Shown piece by piece: positions 11,251-21,732 of a stretch of 64,000 nucleotides of DNA. Where the stretch lies: contig WHVD01000166.1 of assembly GCA_015178975.1 (NCBI GenBank), positions 62,001 through 126,000 of the forward strand. The letters run 5' to 3'. A program made the translations under genes and the position numbers. The notes beneath the pieces were generated by a model. It saw only the letters and a program-made list of their open reading frames with translations. It was not told the origin of the DNA and made no database searches. The first letter of the stretch is position 1; every line of letters starts with the position of its first letter. This DNA is from Hysterangium stoloniferum (taxonomy: Eukaryota > Basidiomycota > Agaricomycetes > Hysterangiales > Hysterangiaceae).

Positions 11251-13049
11251 TCTTGTTATTCTAGTACTTTGTATGGCCTCCCTTAGGCTTTATTACAGCA
11301 TCAAGTCTTCTGGGCGTATTTTCAATCAGTTTCTGACACTTCTGAGGCTCAATCTTTACCCATTCCACTTCCACCCTCTCCTATAACCCCTAAACCCCCT
11401 TTAATGGTGAAGGATATTTCTGGAGCTGTTTCTTCAGGTGGAATCAAAGATGTTCTATGGGATTCAGGTCAGGTGTTACGACCGTGTCACAGCCATTCGG
11501 CCCTGAGGTTAATGCCACCTATCGACGATTCAAGTTATTGCTCAAGTCATCACATTGGAAACCATCGCCCCCGATGCTGAAGTATGTTTCACGGTGATCA
11601 AACTCTGTTTACGCCCACGTCAAAATATACTTGTACTATCTGGTTAAACTTTTGATACATCCCTTTTATTATGATGATCTGTTCTATCCTATGTTTCACA
11701 TATGTCTTTATATAGTTGTAACCCTCGAACTATTTCCTTTTACCGTAATTCCACTCTCAGTTATCATCGGCCTCCGAACTAATCATAAACTTCCCGTTCC
11801 TAGTCAAGCTTATTGTTAATACCATTTTCTGTCCTTCTCCCCGTTAGTATTTTATAGACACCTGATACTTGTATATGAACCCGCTGTAGTTGTAGTTACT
11901 AGGCAATCAGAATATCGACTCAGAATACCCTCTTACACCTCTAGCAGTCTTGTACTAAGAATCCCCTCATCCACCTCTGCATGCGCTCATCCACTCTCGG
12001 TCACCAATCCTTGGCCCGACACTCAACTTAACCTTCAGTCCCGATCGGTATCTCGCCAAAAGGAACTCGTTAGGATTAGTCTTCACCTGCCCGAAATTTA
12101 AGGACACTCAACGGACATTTGCGAGGGTGCAGCACATAAGCTGAAGCCAAGTCCTTCCGATCAGTACCTGTCGGCCAACTGACATCATTCAGTTTTCAGT
12201 TCTTAACATCAGGAGACTGTGCTGTCCAGTCTAACAACTGAATATGATTTTCAAAAAACCATTTTTGTGCCATCTTGGATATGTGTTTAGGTTATTATCC
12301 TGCTGGAAAATGGGCTCATCTTCTGGAATATCCAAATTTTCAATGCTCTGGGACAAATGCTGAGCCAGGATCTCCACATATTGTGCAGAATCCATCCTTC
12401 CTTCAATCTCTGCAAGCATTCCCACTCCATTCCAACCCATACAGCCCTACACCATGATATCTCCACCTCCATACTTGACTGTAAGTTGGGTTGTCCTATC
12501 AGAAAGTGGTTCTCCAGCTTTCTTCAACACATATTGATGTCCATCTGACCCAATTTTATTGATATTGGTCTCATCAGACCACAAGACCCTTTTCTGATCA
12601 TCCACAGTCCAGTTTTGGTACTTGAGGGCAAAGCTTAACCTGGCCTTTCTATGTTGAGCCTTGAGCAAAGGTCTTTTTGCATTGACTACAGCTTTGAAAC
12701 CATGCTGTTTCAAGGTACTTCTGACTATTTTGGGTGAGACATGATATTTATTGATGGAATTAATGTAGTGTGTGGCCTGGACAGCATTATCTAGTTTGCC
12801 AGAGGTGATTTGATATATGATCCTCCTTTGGTCAGTGGGAGAAAGCTTGGATGGACATCCTCCTTTCAGGTTTTCTTTGTCTATCTCTATCTCCTGAGCA
12901 ATTCTACTGATAGTAGATTTGCTAAGACCTGTTGTAGAGGCTACATTCCTATTGGAGAGTCCATTTTGTAAGAGGGAGATGGCTTGTTCTCTTTTGAGAG
13001 GGGAAATAGCTTTCATGATAAGAATGATAGTTAAAATGTGATGTTTCAT
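11251..13049 (-). pseudogene. Tc1-type DD34E transposase, interrupted
   Basis: The minus-strand reading starts near 13049 or 13015. It has an N-terminal helix-turn-helix region (LLQNGLSNRNVASTTGLSKS), then the first catalytic Asp in VLWSDETNI, then one in-frame TAG near 12440 where WGCMGWNGVG is expected. The second Asp follows in FQQDN. After the nested LTR the motif DLNPIEHL supplies the Glu at a DD34E-like distance, running to about 11251. One stop, further stops downstream and a 735-bp insertion make it inactive. The copy can still act as a substrate if an active relative exists, which is inference. Confidence 0.85.
11474..12208 (+). mobile_element. Solo LTR, Ty3 family II, inside the Tc1 transposase
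   Basis: 735 bp, starts TGTTACGACC, ends TCTTAACA, flanked by TCAGG on both sides (11469-11473, 12209-12213). It has the AATCAGAATAT start region and the U5 core near 12120-12155. It is related to the solo LTR at 7872 but lacks the long tandem array. It lies between the second Asp and the Glu of the transposase. Confidence 0.92.
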
Positions 13050-15255
13050 GTCACATATTAATTAGAACATCAAATAGATATTACCTGAATTTTCCTGTAA
13101 TTTCCCTGGCCCTCTAGAATATAATATGATATATGAAAAGAGAGGGTTGCAAAACTCCCAATGATTGGCCATTTTTAAATATTCACTGTGACACCAATAT
13201 CCATATATTATGTAATATTTGGTTATATCAAAGCTAGTATGCTAAGGTATATGTGAGAATAATTTCACTACTTAAAAAAAATTTATTTGGTAGGTTATAA
13301 AGCATTTATTGAGAATTACCAAAACATTGGGACAGTTTTGGAAGCCACTGTAACATCTACCAGAGATGCCAATTCTTCCAGGTAATGTTGCCATGCCTTG
13401 AAAGCTTCAAATATTGCAAGTAGTTCCTTGTCGTGAACATTGTAGTTGAGTTTGGGTGCCAAGAAGGTGCAAGACAAGAAGGCTACTGGGTGGACTTCAC
13501 CATCAGTGTCCAGAATGGACAATATCACAGCAAGTGCATAATCTGAGGCGTCAGTTTCCACAATGAGATGAACATCGGGCTTCCAGTGCAACAAAATAGG
13601 GGCAGATGTAAACACACTTTTCAATTCTCAGAATGCCATGTGGCATTCCTCAGAGAAATTCCATGGGGTGTCTTTACAAGTAAGACAAGTAAGTGGAACG
13701 GTAATTTTTGAGTAGTTGTGAATGAAATGATGATAAAAATTGGCAAAGCCTAAAAAGGACTGAACATCCTTAACCTTTCAGGGTTCCAGCCAATCTTGAA
13801 TGACTTGAATTTTAGCGTCATCCATGTGGAGACTGTTGGGTCCCATCATGAAACCTAAATATTCAACCATGTTGACATCAAAAGAACATTTTTTACCATT
13901 CACAAAAAGACCATGTTTTTGGAGTCTTCAGAGGACTTCACAGACATGTTCATCATGAAGTGTAGGGTCTTCTGAAATATGAGGATGTTGTCTAAGTACA
14001 CAATGACATAGATGTCAAGGAGGTTGGAAAAGATGTCATTGATAAAATGTTGAAAGACTGGCAGAGTGTTGGTGAGGCCAAAAGGCATCACTAGCCATTC
14101 AAAAGAGCCATAGCGAGTGCAAAAAGCCATTTTCCACTCATCACCTTCAGCAATCCGAACCAAATGATAGGCATGTTTAAGATCTATCTTCATATAGATT
14201 CGGGCCTTCCAAGGGGCATCAAGTAAATCAGAGATTAGTGGTAATGGGTACTTATCTTTCTGAGTGATCACATTGAGTCCTCAAAAGTCAATGCAAAGCT
14301 ATAGGGAACTGTCTTTTTTCTGAATGAATAGAACAGGGGCTCCATAAGGAGAGTTTGAGGGTCAGATAAATCCTATAGCCAAGTGTTTGTCCAAGAAATC
14401 TCAGATAGCCGATAGTTTGGACTGTGAGAGAGGATAAACTGGGCCTAAGGACAGATGTGAACCTTCTTCAATATCAATTTTCAAATCATAGGGCCTATGG
14501 GGGGCAAGTCGATCAGCTTTTTGTTTACTGAAGACGTCTGCAAATTCTTGGTATTTTTTTGGAACACCTTCCAAATCTGCAACAGATTTGGCCACCAGGG
14601 TTGCAAAACAACCAGTGGCTTCATCAACTTTTAGTTTTACAGAAAATGCTCGGGAGCCTTCTAGCTTGATGACTTTCATAAAAGCTGCAGCATTTATTAG
14701 AGAGACGGGAGGCAGAGAGCTCAGATTTGCCATGGGGGCCAGAGGTGCCGTAGAGGCCATTTTTGCTGAAACAGGCAGAGATGGACCAGTCGTATCGGGT
14801 GCTAACAGGGTTTAGAAATGGATACTGCCCAATACCCAATCAATCAACAGATTGTAGCAGGTGAGCCAGTTATGTCCTAGAACCAGAGAGCAACTCGAGT
14901 CCAACTGTGTTACAAAGAAAGTAACTGTCTGAAAAGTTCCACATGGGAACTGAAGTCGGAGTTTGCAGGCTTGTGAGATTACGGAGTTTGAGGTACCATC
15001 AAAAAGTCAGAGTGGAATTGGATCTATTGCATAGGTTTTTAACTGATGTTTTTGGGAAAAAATTATATCTATGAAACAATGAGTTGAACCTGAATCTACA
15101 AGAACTTGAAAATTGAGACTCCCGAGGGGTTCTGAAGTAAGATTAACAAATAAGGAAAATTGGATCATAAAGAGTGGATACATTAAGGTGACAATTCTCC
15201 AATGTGCGGGGAGATTCAACACAACTCTCCAACTGCATGGAATCCAGAGAGTTGC

Positions 15256-16558
15256 TTAATCTTTTTTTGACCCAGCAGCCGGCTTTGCTGGTTGTGAAGT
15301 TGTAGCCATATTGGCCGATCGGGCTTTTGTGGCCTTCAGGAATTCAGCAACTCGGTGTCCAGGATCTGTGCACAACAAACAAAGGTTGTTGTCCATTCAG
15401 TGTTGCTTTTCTTGTGGTAGAAGTTTGCCGTCAGAGCTGAGTTTGCCAGTGAGGTCAGGTTTGTCCTTGTCTTGAGACTTACCCAACTGTTTGCTTTTGC
15501 CTTTTTTGTCATTGGAACCCTTATTGTCGGACTTCTTATTGGAGTTTGAGTTGCCAGTATTGTTGGTGTTTTGATTTCCAGACTTGTTGGCATTCTTGTT
15601 GTCCAATAATTCTTTATCCGATGGGTTTTCACGACTGATTTCTGAGTGTCATTCCCAGTATTGGACATCTGCATTTGAGCCTTTAGATGCATGAGTGGGA
15701 GAGTCTTTGGCTTGCTGGTCTCCCCTTTGGAAACTTCATCTTTGAGGCTGGATGGGAGGCTGGAGTAGAACTGGTAACAGAGGGCCAAATTGCCCCAGTC
15801 ACAATGTGCGGTGAGGTTGAACTGGACAATGTAGTCGGTAATGCATTGGGTGTCTTTCATTTTGAGATTAGAAAGTGCAGCCTCAGCATCACGGGTTTGG
15901 TCATAGGGATGAAGTTTGTTTTGAGTTCCTCAATGAAAGTGTCCCAATCATGAAGCCAATTGGGATCTTCAGAAGTGAGGCTGGAAAATCCAGGTTCAAA
16001 CCAGGCTGCTGTGGAATCCTTGAGGTAAGAGAGTGCAAAATTTACCTTTCGGTCATCCATTGTAAAGGCACCCAGGTGGTCCTGAAAGTTGAATCGACAT
16101 TGCATAAGAAATGTTGATAATTTCTTCAGGTTTGAGCCGGTAAATGGTTTGGGTTTATTGACTTGGGTTTGCCCAGGTTCCTTTTCCTTGGTATTGTTCT
16201 TTAAAAAATCATTAAGGGATCCCAAGGTACCTGAGAACAATTCCCATGTTTTGTCAGGAGAGAAATCCAGCTTTTGTTTTGTGGACTTTGTAGGACCACT
16301 GGCTTGAGGTATAGACCCATCGCTATCCTCAGGTTCAGGTCCAGGGGCTGGTTGATTGTTAACCTCTTCAGGTGCTTTGGGTTTGGTGGCTTTGGGTACT
16401 TCCTCAGCATTGCCAGTAATTTCCACAAAGCAGGATTCTTCAGAGGGTTCTGGTTGTGGGGTTTTTGGGGTAGCTCAGGCTGTATACAGGAATGGAGATT
16501 GGAGGGTGGAAGATTCTGCTTCACCACTTGGCTTAACATCTTTCTTCCTTGGAGGCAT
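15256..16558 (-). pseudogene. gag: gag of element A, broken
   Basis: The start MPPRKKDVKPSG lies 37 nt inside the 5' LTR. A retrotransposon gag core follows, with LMQCRFNFQDH and WFEPGFSSL matching element B's LMQCRFNFRDR and WFEPAFSGI. Then come a decayed zinc knuckle (CLLCTDPGHRVAEF) and the end ...GSKKD stop. At least one TGA (after LYTA) and two frame changes (about 15860 and 15606) break it. The terminal TCA AAA AAA GAT TAA is a candidate -1 slip site into pol. Confidence 0.8.
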
Positions 16559-16581
16559 GATTGACGGAAATGCAAGTCTGA

Positions 16582-16592
16582 AATCAGAATAT
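16582..16592 (-). promoter_or_regulatory. Primer-binding site of element A (self-priming type)
   Basis: The plus-strand text AATCAGAATAT lies two bases from the 5' LTR edge. On the minus strand it is complementary to the same 11 bases in the LTR (16887-16897) that lie about 34 nt after a TATATAAG box. This is the arrangement of Tf1-type self-priming, where the first 11 nt of the transcript anneal to the PBS. Confidence 0.7.
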
Positions 16593-17022
16593 ACTGTTAA
16601 GAACAGAAAACTGACTGATGTCAGTAGACTGACAGGGACCGAATGGAAGGACTTGGCTTCAGCTTATATGCTGTGCCCTCGCAAGTTACTGTCAGATGTC
16701 CTTAAATTTCAGGTTGCCGGAAAACTAATCCTGTCAAATAGTCCTCTCAGTAAGTCACCAATCGGAAGCTGAAGGATAGTTGGGGGTCAAAAGGTCGGAG
16801 ACTGAGAGTGAGCAAGTGCAAGCAAAGGCAAGGAGTGGGATATTTAGAGCAGGACTATGAGAGAGGTATACAAGTGTTCTGAGTCAATATTCTGATTGTC
16901 CTAATACTATGATACATGAGCGGCTTATATACAGAAGACCAGCACTTGTCTGAATGAGAACAGAACAAAGGAAAATACTAATGGAGAAGGTGGAACTACA
17001 TATAGAGTGATGTGTAAACGGA

Positions 17023-18484
17023 TGTTAGGGTATGTACACAGCAGGCTTCCAGAGAAACCCATGGGATATCCGGTAGAACTTGACTTCAGCTTATAGGTTG
17101 CACCCTCATGAGATTGTGTTGTCCAATTTCAGACAGGCAGATGGGAATCCCAGGGAGTCGGGGCGGGGTTTGTGGGTCAAGGGGTCGTGGGTGGGTTGAG
17201 AGGTCGGGGAGTTGAGATAAATAAGAGATAGATGTGTTGGAGCCCGTGGGCTCCGACTAGCATGAGCAGTGTAATTCAAGTAGGAGTTTAGAGCAGAAAA
17301 TGTATTAGATTACTGGGGGGAATCTAAGCCGATTTTCTGACTGGATTGTATGTACAACATCTGCCAGACTATATAGACTGTGGAATGAATGACATACCAA
17401 ATCCAGTAATGATGAAACAAAACTAGCAAAACATGAAATGAGAATAGTAAACACCAAATTTGGTGTTAGGAACGGGACAGAATGGAGTGGAGTCTGAATC
17501 ATGACAAATCATAAACCATAATGGGAAATGGAGCGGGAGTGGAGTCTGAATCGTGACAGGTCATTTGACTAAAACAGGAATGAGGCTCTGTTAGAGGGAT
17601 GATGGGTTTTCCGAGTGGGGTCCAGTGACTGATACATGGGATGAGGTCAGACATAGACTGGGACAGTGTAAAGGGTATGCATATATGCATACCTGGACTA
17701 AGGAATAATAGCGGGATTATAGTACTTTATTATTTACCTTTTATTCTCTTTCTTATATTCTTTCTATATTTCGAGCACACCTTGATTTCGTAGTTCGAAG
17801 CTTTGTGTATACGTATGGGCGCTCTCGGCGCCAAAAGAGACAGACACTTTTTACCCAGCAGACACCACCTCATAACAACTCAGACGTCGAATAGCGAGAG
17901 GTGTCAAGGGTAGTATCTCAGCTACCATAAGGGTAGCAATCTCTAGGCTACTAATAGCCTTTTGGACTCGAACCGCTAAGGTCGGGTTCCGCCTTCAAGA
18001 CTTTGCGCTCATCGACACTGTAGTCGACTCGCGCTACTATTACTCTATCCTAGATATTCAGTCTTTAGCTGAGTATCTTACTTACTTCCAGTTACTAGTT
18101 GTACCGTAAAAGGTCAACTCATTATCTTACTGTTCTAAGCCGTCACGAGCAACTATACAGTTGCTCTTGAGGCGTGCAGTGCGTTCTTATACTAGTACTA
18201 ATAGTCTAGTAGTCTATAGTATTGTACTGACGGTCAATACTCTCTAATAGTAGTTGAATAAACACTATTCTTCATATATTGAGCGGTCAGAATCTAACGA
18301 CTCTTCACAGACAGAGTCCGGTGGGTATTCCGGTGACTGATACACAATGTAATGAAGTTGAATGTAGACAAGTCTGATGTACAGAGTCCAGTGGGAATTC
18401 CAGTAAACTGACAATTGGTGCATATAGGGGTGCGGGTGCGTATAAGTTAGTGCCTGGAGTCTGGTGGGAATTCCAGTCGTAACA
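17023..18484 (-). mobile_element. Solo LTR, Ty3 family I, itself interrupted
   Basis: It starts TGTTAGGG, ends GTCGTAACA, and is flanked by ACGGA (17018-17022, 18485-18489). Without the inner insertion it is 814 bp, like the other family I LTRs. It carries the family palindrome AACACCAAATTTGGTGTT at about 17451 and the U5 core at about 17086-17122. Confidence 0.9.
17667..18309 (+). mobile_element. Innermost solo LTR, related to element F
   Basis: 643 bp, starts TGTAAAGG, ends CTTCACA, flanked by GACAG (17662-17666, 18310-18314). Parts such as TAGTTCGAAG and TGTGTATAC resemble the reverse complement of the element F LTR, so it is a longer relative in the opposite orientation. It begins with a perfect 20-bp palindrome (17674-17693). 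This is the third level of nesting. Confidence 0.85.
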
Positions 18485-19414
18485 ACGGAGACCGACAGAT
18501 GGAACATTATAAATCTGGATGTAGACTACTATGGAGGTGGAAAAGGCATAAACTGGTTGTATAGAATAAGGGGCAGATGGAAATACCAATCGGGAACAAT
18601 GAAGGTGCTTAATGGGGTTAGTCAGGATACTGATGGTTTGTGAGCAACTGGAGTTTGTGTGAGGTCCGATCGGGGCCGATGGTGTGCCGAGTGCACAGGT
18701 CATAACAAAGTATCCTTCAATCCAAATTTCATTCTGTTATTCTGCCCTCAACTAGACACCTCCTGTTATGACGCAGAACCCATCAAACTCTGCCCATTGG
18801 CATTGAATTCTCCACATGTCCCTAGTCATTTTCTGGCCTGAACTTCTGGTCAGACTCCCAGTGTTTATTCTAGATACCTTGATCTGTGGCCCAACCTTCT
18901 GTTATAACCCATTCCTGGATACTTTGATTCTCCATAACTTCCCGTAACTTTCTGACCTGACTTCCATCCATGGAATACTTCTAGTTCCTGGATTTCTGAA
19001 CCACATCCTTGTTCTGTATTTGGCGACTGACAGGTTAACAGTTATTCATTCACTTGTTTATTGTTCTTGTACTTATTCCCTGATCTGTCCCCATCCTTGT
19101 TTCCCCATTTATCTGACTTGTTGTTGTATTCCCATTTCGGAATCTTCATCCTAATCTGTCTTATTATACTTCTAGATTTGTAGTACAATTAATGGAACAT
19201 CTATATAGTCTTCCATAGTCATGTACTTAGGAGGATGGTCACACTTTATTGAATATACAAAATTTTACTGAATAATCCTCATATTTTCTAAGTGAGACTA
19301 TTCCTTCTGGCCATGACAACTTATTTTATGAGTTTATATTTAATTACCTGAAATTTCATCTTTAAAATATGCATGCCTTTTTAAAATACACACAAATGAC
19401 ATAGTTACACAAGA

Positions 19415-19535
19415 TTATTTGGGTTAACCTAGATTATTTGGGTTAACCTAGATTATTTGGGTTAACCTAGATCATTTGGGTTAAACAAGATTATTTGGGT
19501 TAAACAAGATTATTTGGGTTATGACTTAATCTTTG
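19415..19535. repeat. Short minisatellite, ~20-bp unit
   Basis: About six units of GATTATTTGGGTTAACCTA and the variant ...GGTTAAACAA run in tandem in AT-rich sequence. The period is about 19-20 bp. No function is evident. Confidence 0.8.
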
Positions 19536-20159
19536 GGTTATGATGTATTCTCTTGTATACAAGCAAACTTTCAAATATATTTCATATAATTTAAATTTAG
19601 TTGGTTTAGAGAGTTAACCAGAACTATCTGGGGTACCAATCCCCATTGTGCAATTTATTCCAAAAGAATAATCTACAGATGATTGTTTGACTAAATTTTG
19701 TCAGATATAGGATAAATATTAATATTTTTGCATTCTTCAGAGCGATACCTAATCAACTGAATTTGATTAAATATTAATTTTACAGCAAACAATATAAATA
19801 TATATACTTTAGTGGATAAATAACTTTTAAAGTTTTGGGTTATCCTCCTTACTCTTTAGTTTTAATCTCAAATTAGTTTGTATCTCTTCTGTCTTTCTGT
19901 ACACTCAATCTTCAGAACTCTCTGGATTTTGGATATCTGGAACTCCTGGAACTTCTGAGTATCTGTAAACTCTCTGGCATATATCCATCCTCTGAAATAT
20001 GGACATCTGAGTGAGTGCATGAGGGTGCAGCACATAAGCTGAAGCCAAGTCCATCTGTACTCTGGTAATATTCCAATACTCCCGAACTAATCCCCAGAAA
20101 CTTCCAGACTAATTCTCCAAAACTCTGTGGACATATTTCCAGGAAGTGTCTGGAATATC

Positions 20160-20321
20160 TGTTCGTTGTGTGTGGTTTGGACCCATATGTACCCACATGT
20201 ACTTACCGTAGCGCTATCTGCGTGTTGGCAATCTACCACTGCCGGTCATTCGAGTTTGAGTCTGAGTCTGAGTTTGGTCACTTCTGGTGACTTCTGTGTC
20301 CTTCTATCTACTATTCCAACA
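20160..20321 (+). repeat. 5' LTR of the gag-only element
   Basis: 162 bp with TGTT...AACA ends. It is nearly identical to 21531-21692; by eye the differences include GCGTGTTGG against GCATGTTGG and CACTGCCGG against CACCGCCGG, both transitions at CpG or its product. Confidence 0.92.
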
Positions 20322-20333
20322 GGTTATGGGCCC
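20322..20333 (+). promoter_or_regulatory. Primer-binding site GGTTATGGGCCC
   Basis: It directly follows the 5' LTR. It can pair with the anticodon arm of initiator tRNA-Met (GGGCTCATAACC is typical) with one G-U wobble, the half-tRNA priming known from Ty1/copia elements. The same 12 bases follow the LTR of the copia element at 29592-29603. Confidence 0.6.
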
Positions 20334-20421
20334 CGGCTTCCATTAAATCTCCATCAATTTCACATAATTCCCTTATCAGTACTCCTATTCTGACACCTCC
20401 TGAATCCTTCCATCCAACATC

Positions 20422-21390
20422 ATGTCCTCTGGTCTTACCTCCATCTTCTCTAGTGCTCCTCTCCTTGTTGAGGACAACTACTATGAGTGGAAGAGAGCAA
20501 TGAAGATGTGTTTCCTGGGTGCTGCCTTCACCTGGATCACTGATGATCCCAATGCTGTTGTCCCTACAGATAAGGTCACAGAGGATGGACAGGCAGCCTT
20601 CTTTATCTATTCTCGCATTTCTTTTCAACTCCAGTCAAAGGTGTATGATATCAGCTCTGGATTGGCATCCTGGAAGGCTGTTCATGCCTATTTTCAGAAG
20701 TCTACCATGGGTCGTAGGGTCAAAGCTGTAGAAGCCTTTATGGCAACTAAACAGGATCCTTCCAAACCTATTGAGGTGTATATCCAATCGATTCAGAAGT
20801 CGCGTCAAGTGCTGGAAGGTCTTGGAGTTCCATTCAGTGATGTTTTCATTGGTGACATCATTCTTGTTGGTCTCCATCCTTCCTATCATACTGTTCGCAC
20901 TAGCATTCTTACTGCCAAGACTGAACCCTCACTTTCTGATATCATCGACATTCTCATTGGTTCCTCCACTTCAGTTATCGATATCAAAACTGAGCCGATC
21001 GAGACTTCATTTTTAGCCCGGGGTGGACGAACTACCAGAGGTGATTTACATTCTTCAGGTCAGAAATCAGAATATGGAGCTATTCCCAATCATCCTTTAG
21101 AGGATGATAAAGGGTATCGTTGGTGCAATCCTGCCAATGAAGGTCACTGTCATCATTGTGGAAGACCCAATCATCATTCAGTCACCTGCATTTATGATAT
21201 GCCTTCTCACATCAAGGATCACATCATGTCAGGATCATCTTGTCCTCCTGATCATGCCAATTCCACCCAAGTTCATTTTGCAGGTGGTGCTTACTCTGGT
21301 CTGGTTCATTCTTCACACTCTTCCCCTAGATCATCTCGAGCCCCTTCTCCTAAGAATGATTCACATCCCTTTGTTGTGCTTCGCACTTAG
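20422..21390 (+). CDS. gag: Copia-type Gag protein with zinc knuckle
   Basis: 322 residues. The N-terminal two thirds is a Ty1/copia Gag of the UBN2/DUF4219 type, with the mark YYEWKRAMKM at about 22-31 and helical segments to about 200. A CCHC zinc knuckle CHHCGRPNHHSVTC lies near residue 243. The C-terminal tail is Ser/Pro/His-rich. The frame is intact, with the ATG about 100 nt after the LTR and the stop 140 nt before the right LTR. Protease, integrase and reverse transcriptase are absent, so it can at most form particles. Retention of an open gag in an otherwise empty element suggests that Gag made in cis helps its mobility (inference). Confidence 0.85.
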   Translation: MSSGLTSIFSSAPLLVEDNYYEWKRAMKMCFLGAAFTWITDDPNAVVPTDKVTEDGQAAFFIYSRISFQLQSKVYDISSGLASWKAVHAYFQKSTMGRRVKAVEAFMATKQDPSKPIEVYIQSIQKSRQVLEGLGVPFSDVFIGDIILVGLHPSYHTVRTSILTAKTEPSLSDIIDILIGSSTSVIDIKTEPIETSFLARGGRTTRGDLHSSGQKSEYGAIPNHPLEDDKGYRWCNPANEGHCHHCGRPNHHSVTCIYDMPSHIKDHIMSGSSCPPDHANSTQVHFAGGAYSGLVHSSHSSPRSSRAPSPKNDSHPFVVLRT

Positions 21391-21396
21391 TTTTTA

Positions 21397-21530
21397 CATT
21401 TGGTGGGAGCTTCCAAGCTATTTTCTTTTTGTTCACTGTTTATATTTGGTGGGAGCTTCCTTTTATCTTTCTCATATTTCTTTGATTCGGTGGGAGTTTT
21501 ACATATTCTTGGATCCTCACCAGGTGGGAG
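21397..21530 (+). promoter_or_regulatory. Repeated polypurine-tract motif before the 3' LTR
   Basis: GGTGGGAG occurs four times in about 130 bp (near 21400, 21449, 21489 and 21523). The last copy directly touches the 3' LTR and is the likely plus-strand primer. The repeats may be leftover or alternative tracts. Confidence 0.65.
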
Positions 21531-21692
21531 TGTTCGTTGTGTGTGGTTTGGACCCATATGTACCCACATGTACTTACCGTAGCGCTATCTGCATGTTGGC
21601 AATCTACCACCGCCGGTCATTCGAGTTTGAGTCTGAGTCTGAGTTTGGTCACTTCTGGTGACTTCTGTGTCCTTCTATCTACTATTCCAACA
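21531..21692 (+). repeat. 3' LTR of the gag-only element
   Basis: 162 bp, partner of 20160-20321, followed by the duplicated ATATC. Confidence 0.92.
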
Positions 21693-21732
21693 ATATCCCC
21701 AGAAAATCTGCCCCGAGATCCAGAACTTAACA

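Larger units (their letters stand above)
11023..13350 (-). mobile_element. Tc1/mariner element inserted in element A
   Basis: It is bounded by TA at 11021-11022 and 13351-13352. The ends CAGTGGCTTCC...GGAAGCCACTG belong to inverted repeats of about 200 bp. Without the nested LTR (11474-12208 plus its duplication) it is about 1.59 kb, the usual Tc1 size. It interrupts the RNase H region of element A's pol. Inside each arm the end motif AACTGTCCCAATG reappears in opposite orientation, possibly a second transposase-binding site. Confidence 0.9.
7692..15255 (-). pseudogene. pol: pol of element A (protease, RT, RNase H, integrase, chromodomain), broken
   Basis: The gene is scattered in pieces on the minus strand: protease DSGSTHCF (15222-15007), reverse transcriptase with YLDNILIF (14271-13900), RNase H with ETDASDYA (13624-13316, continued 11003-10767), integrase core with TSDHGSEF (9781-9557), the GPF/Y module KYLGPFEIIAQ (9438-9145) and chromodomain GTDEETSW (7895-7692). 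The order matches element B. Many frameshifts and stops plus three insertions make it inactive. The chromodomain marks it as a chromovirus, a group known to target heterochromatin. Confidence 0.85.
5870..18707 (-). mobile_element. Element A: decayed Ty3 chromovirus with nested insertions
   Basis: LTRs at both ends start TGTTAA and end TAACA. The whole is flanked by the 5-bp duplication AAGTA (5865-5869, 18708-18712). After removing the nested insertions (7872-8919, 9767-10201, 11023-13350 and 17023-18484, each with its duplication), about 7.5 kb remains, close to element B (8.1 kb). Both LTRs then measure 646 bp. Gag and pol lie on the minus strand with many stops and frameshifts, and an extra plus-strand gene lies beside the 3' LTR, as in element B. 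Confidence 0.9.
16595..18707 (-). repeat. 5' LTR of element A, split by nested solo LTRs
   Basis: The two parts, 16595-17022 and 18485-18707, together make 646 bp and match the LTR at 5870-6515. The split is caused by the LTR at 17023-18484, which duplicated ACGGA. The rejoined order is unambiguous from the left LTR. Confidence 0.92.
20160..21692 (+). mobile_element. Gag-only copia-type element (TR-GAG-like)
   Basis: Two 162-bp direct repeats (20160-20321, 21531-21692) start TGTTCGTTG and end TTCCAACA. They are flanked by ATATC (20155-20159, 21693-21697) and enclose one 322-codon gag and nothing else. A primer-binding site follows the left LTR and a purine tract precedes the right LTR. LTR copies differ at only a few positions, so the insertion is fairly recent. 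Such gag-only elements are known from plants as TR-GAG; it would need reverse transcriptase and integrase from another element. Confidence 0.9.
18764..21732 (+). mobile_element. Probable family II solo LTR, interrupted by a gag-only element
   Basis: The right end GAACTTAACA (21732) and the U5 core at 20017-20053 mark a plus-sense Ty3 LTR. Its body is split at 20160-21692 with ATATC duplicated. The left end is uncertain: TGTTATGACG at 18764 is the best candidate, TGTTATAACC at 18900 another. The flanks (CCTCC and GTATA) do not match, so it may be truncated or a composite of two LTRs. Confidence 0.5.

Noticed and set aside
19415..19535. GGGTTAA-rich repeat as an internal telomere
   Set aside because: The unit is 19-20 bp and not the 6-bp TTAGGG repeat of most fungi. 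It fits a minisatellite.
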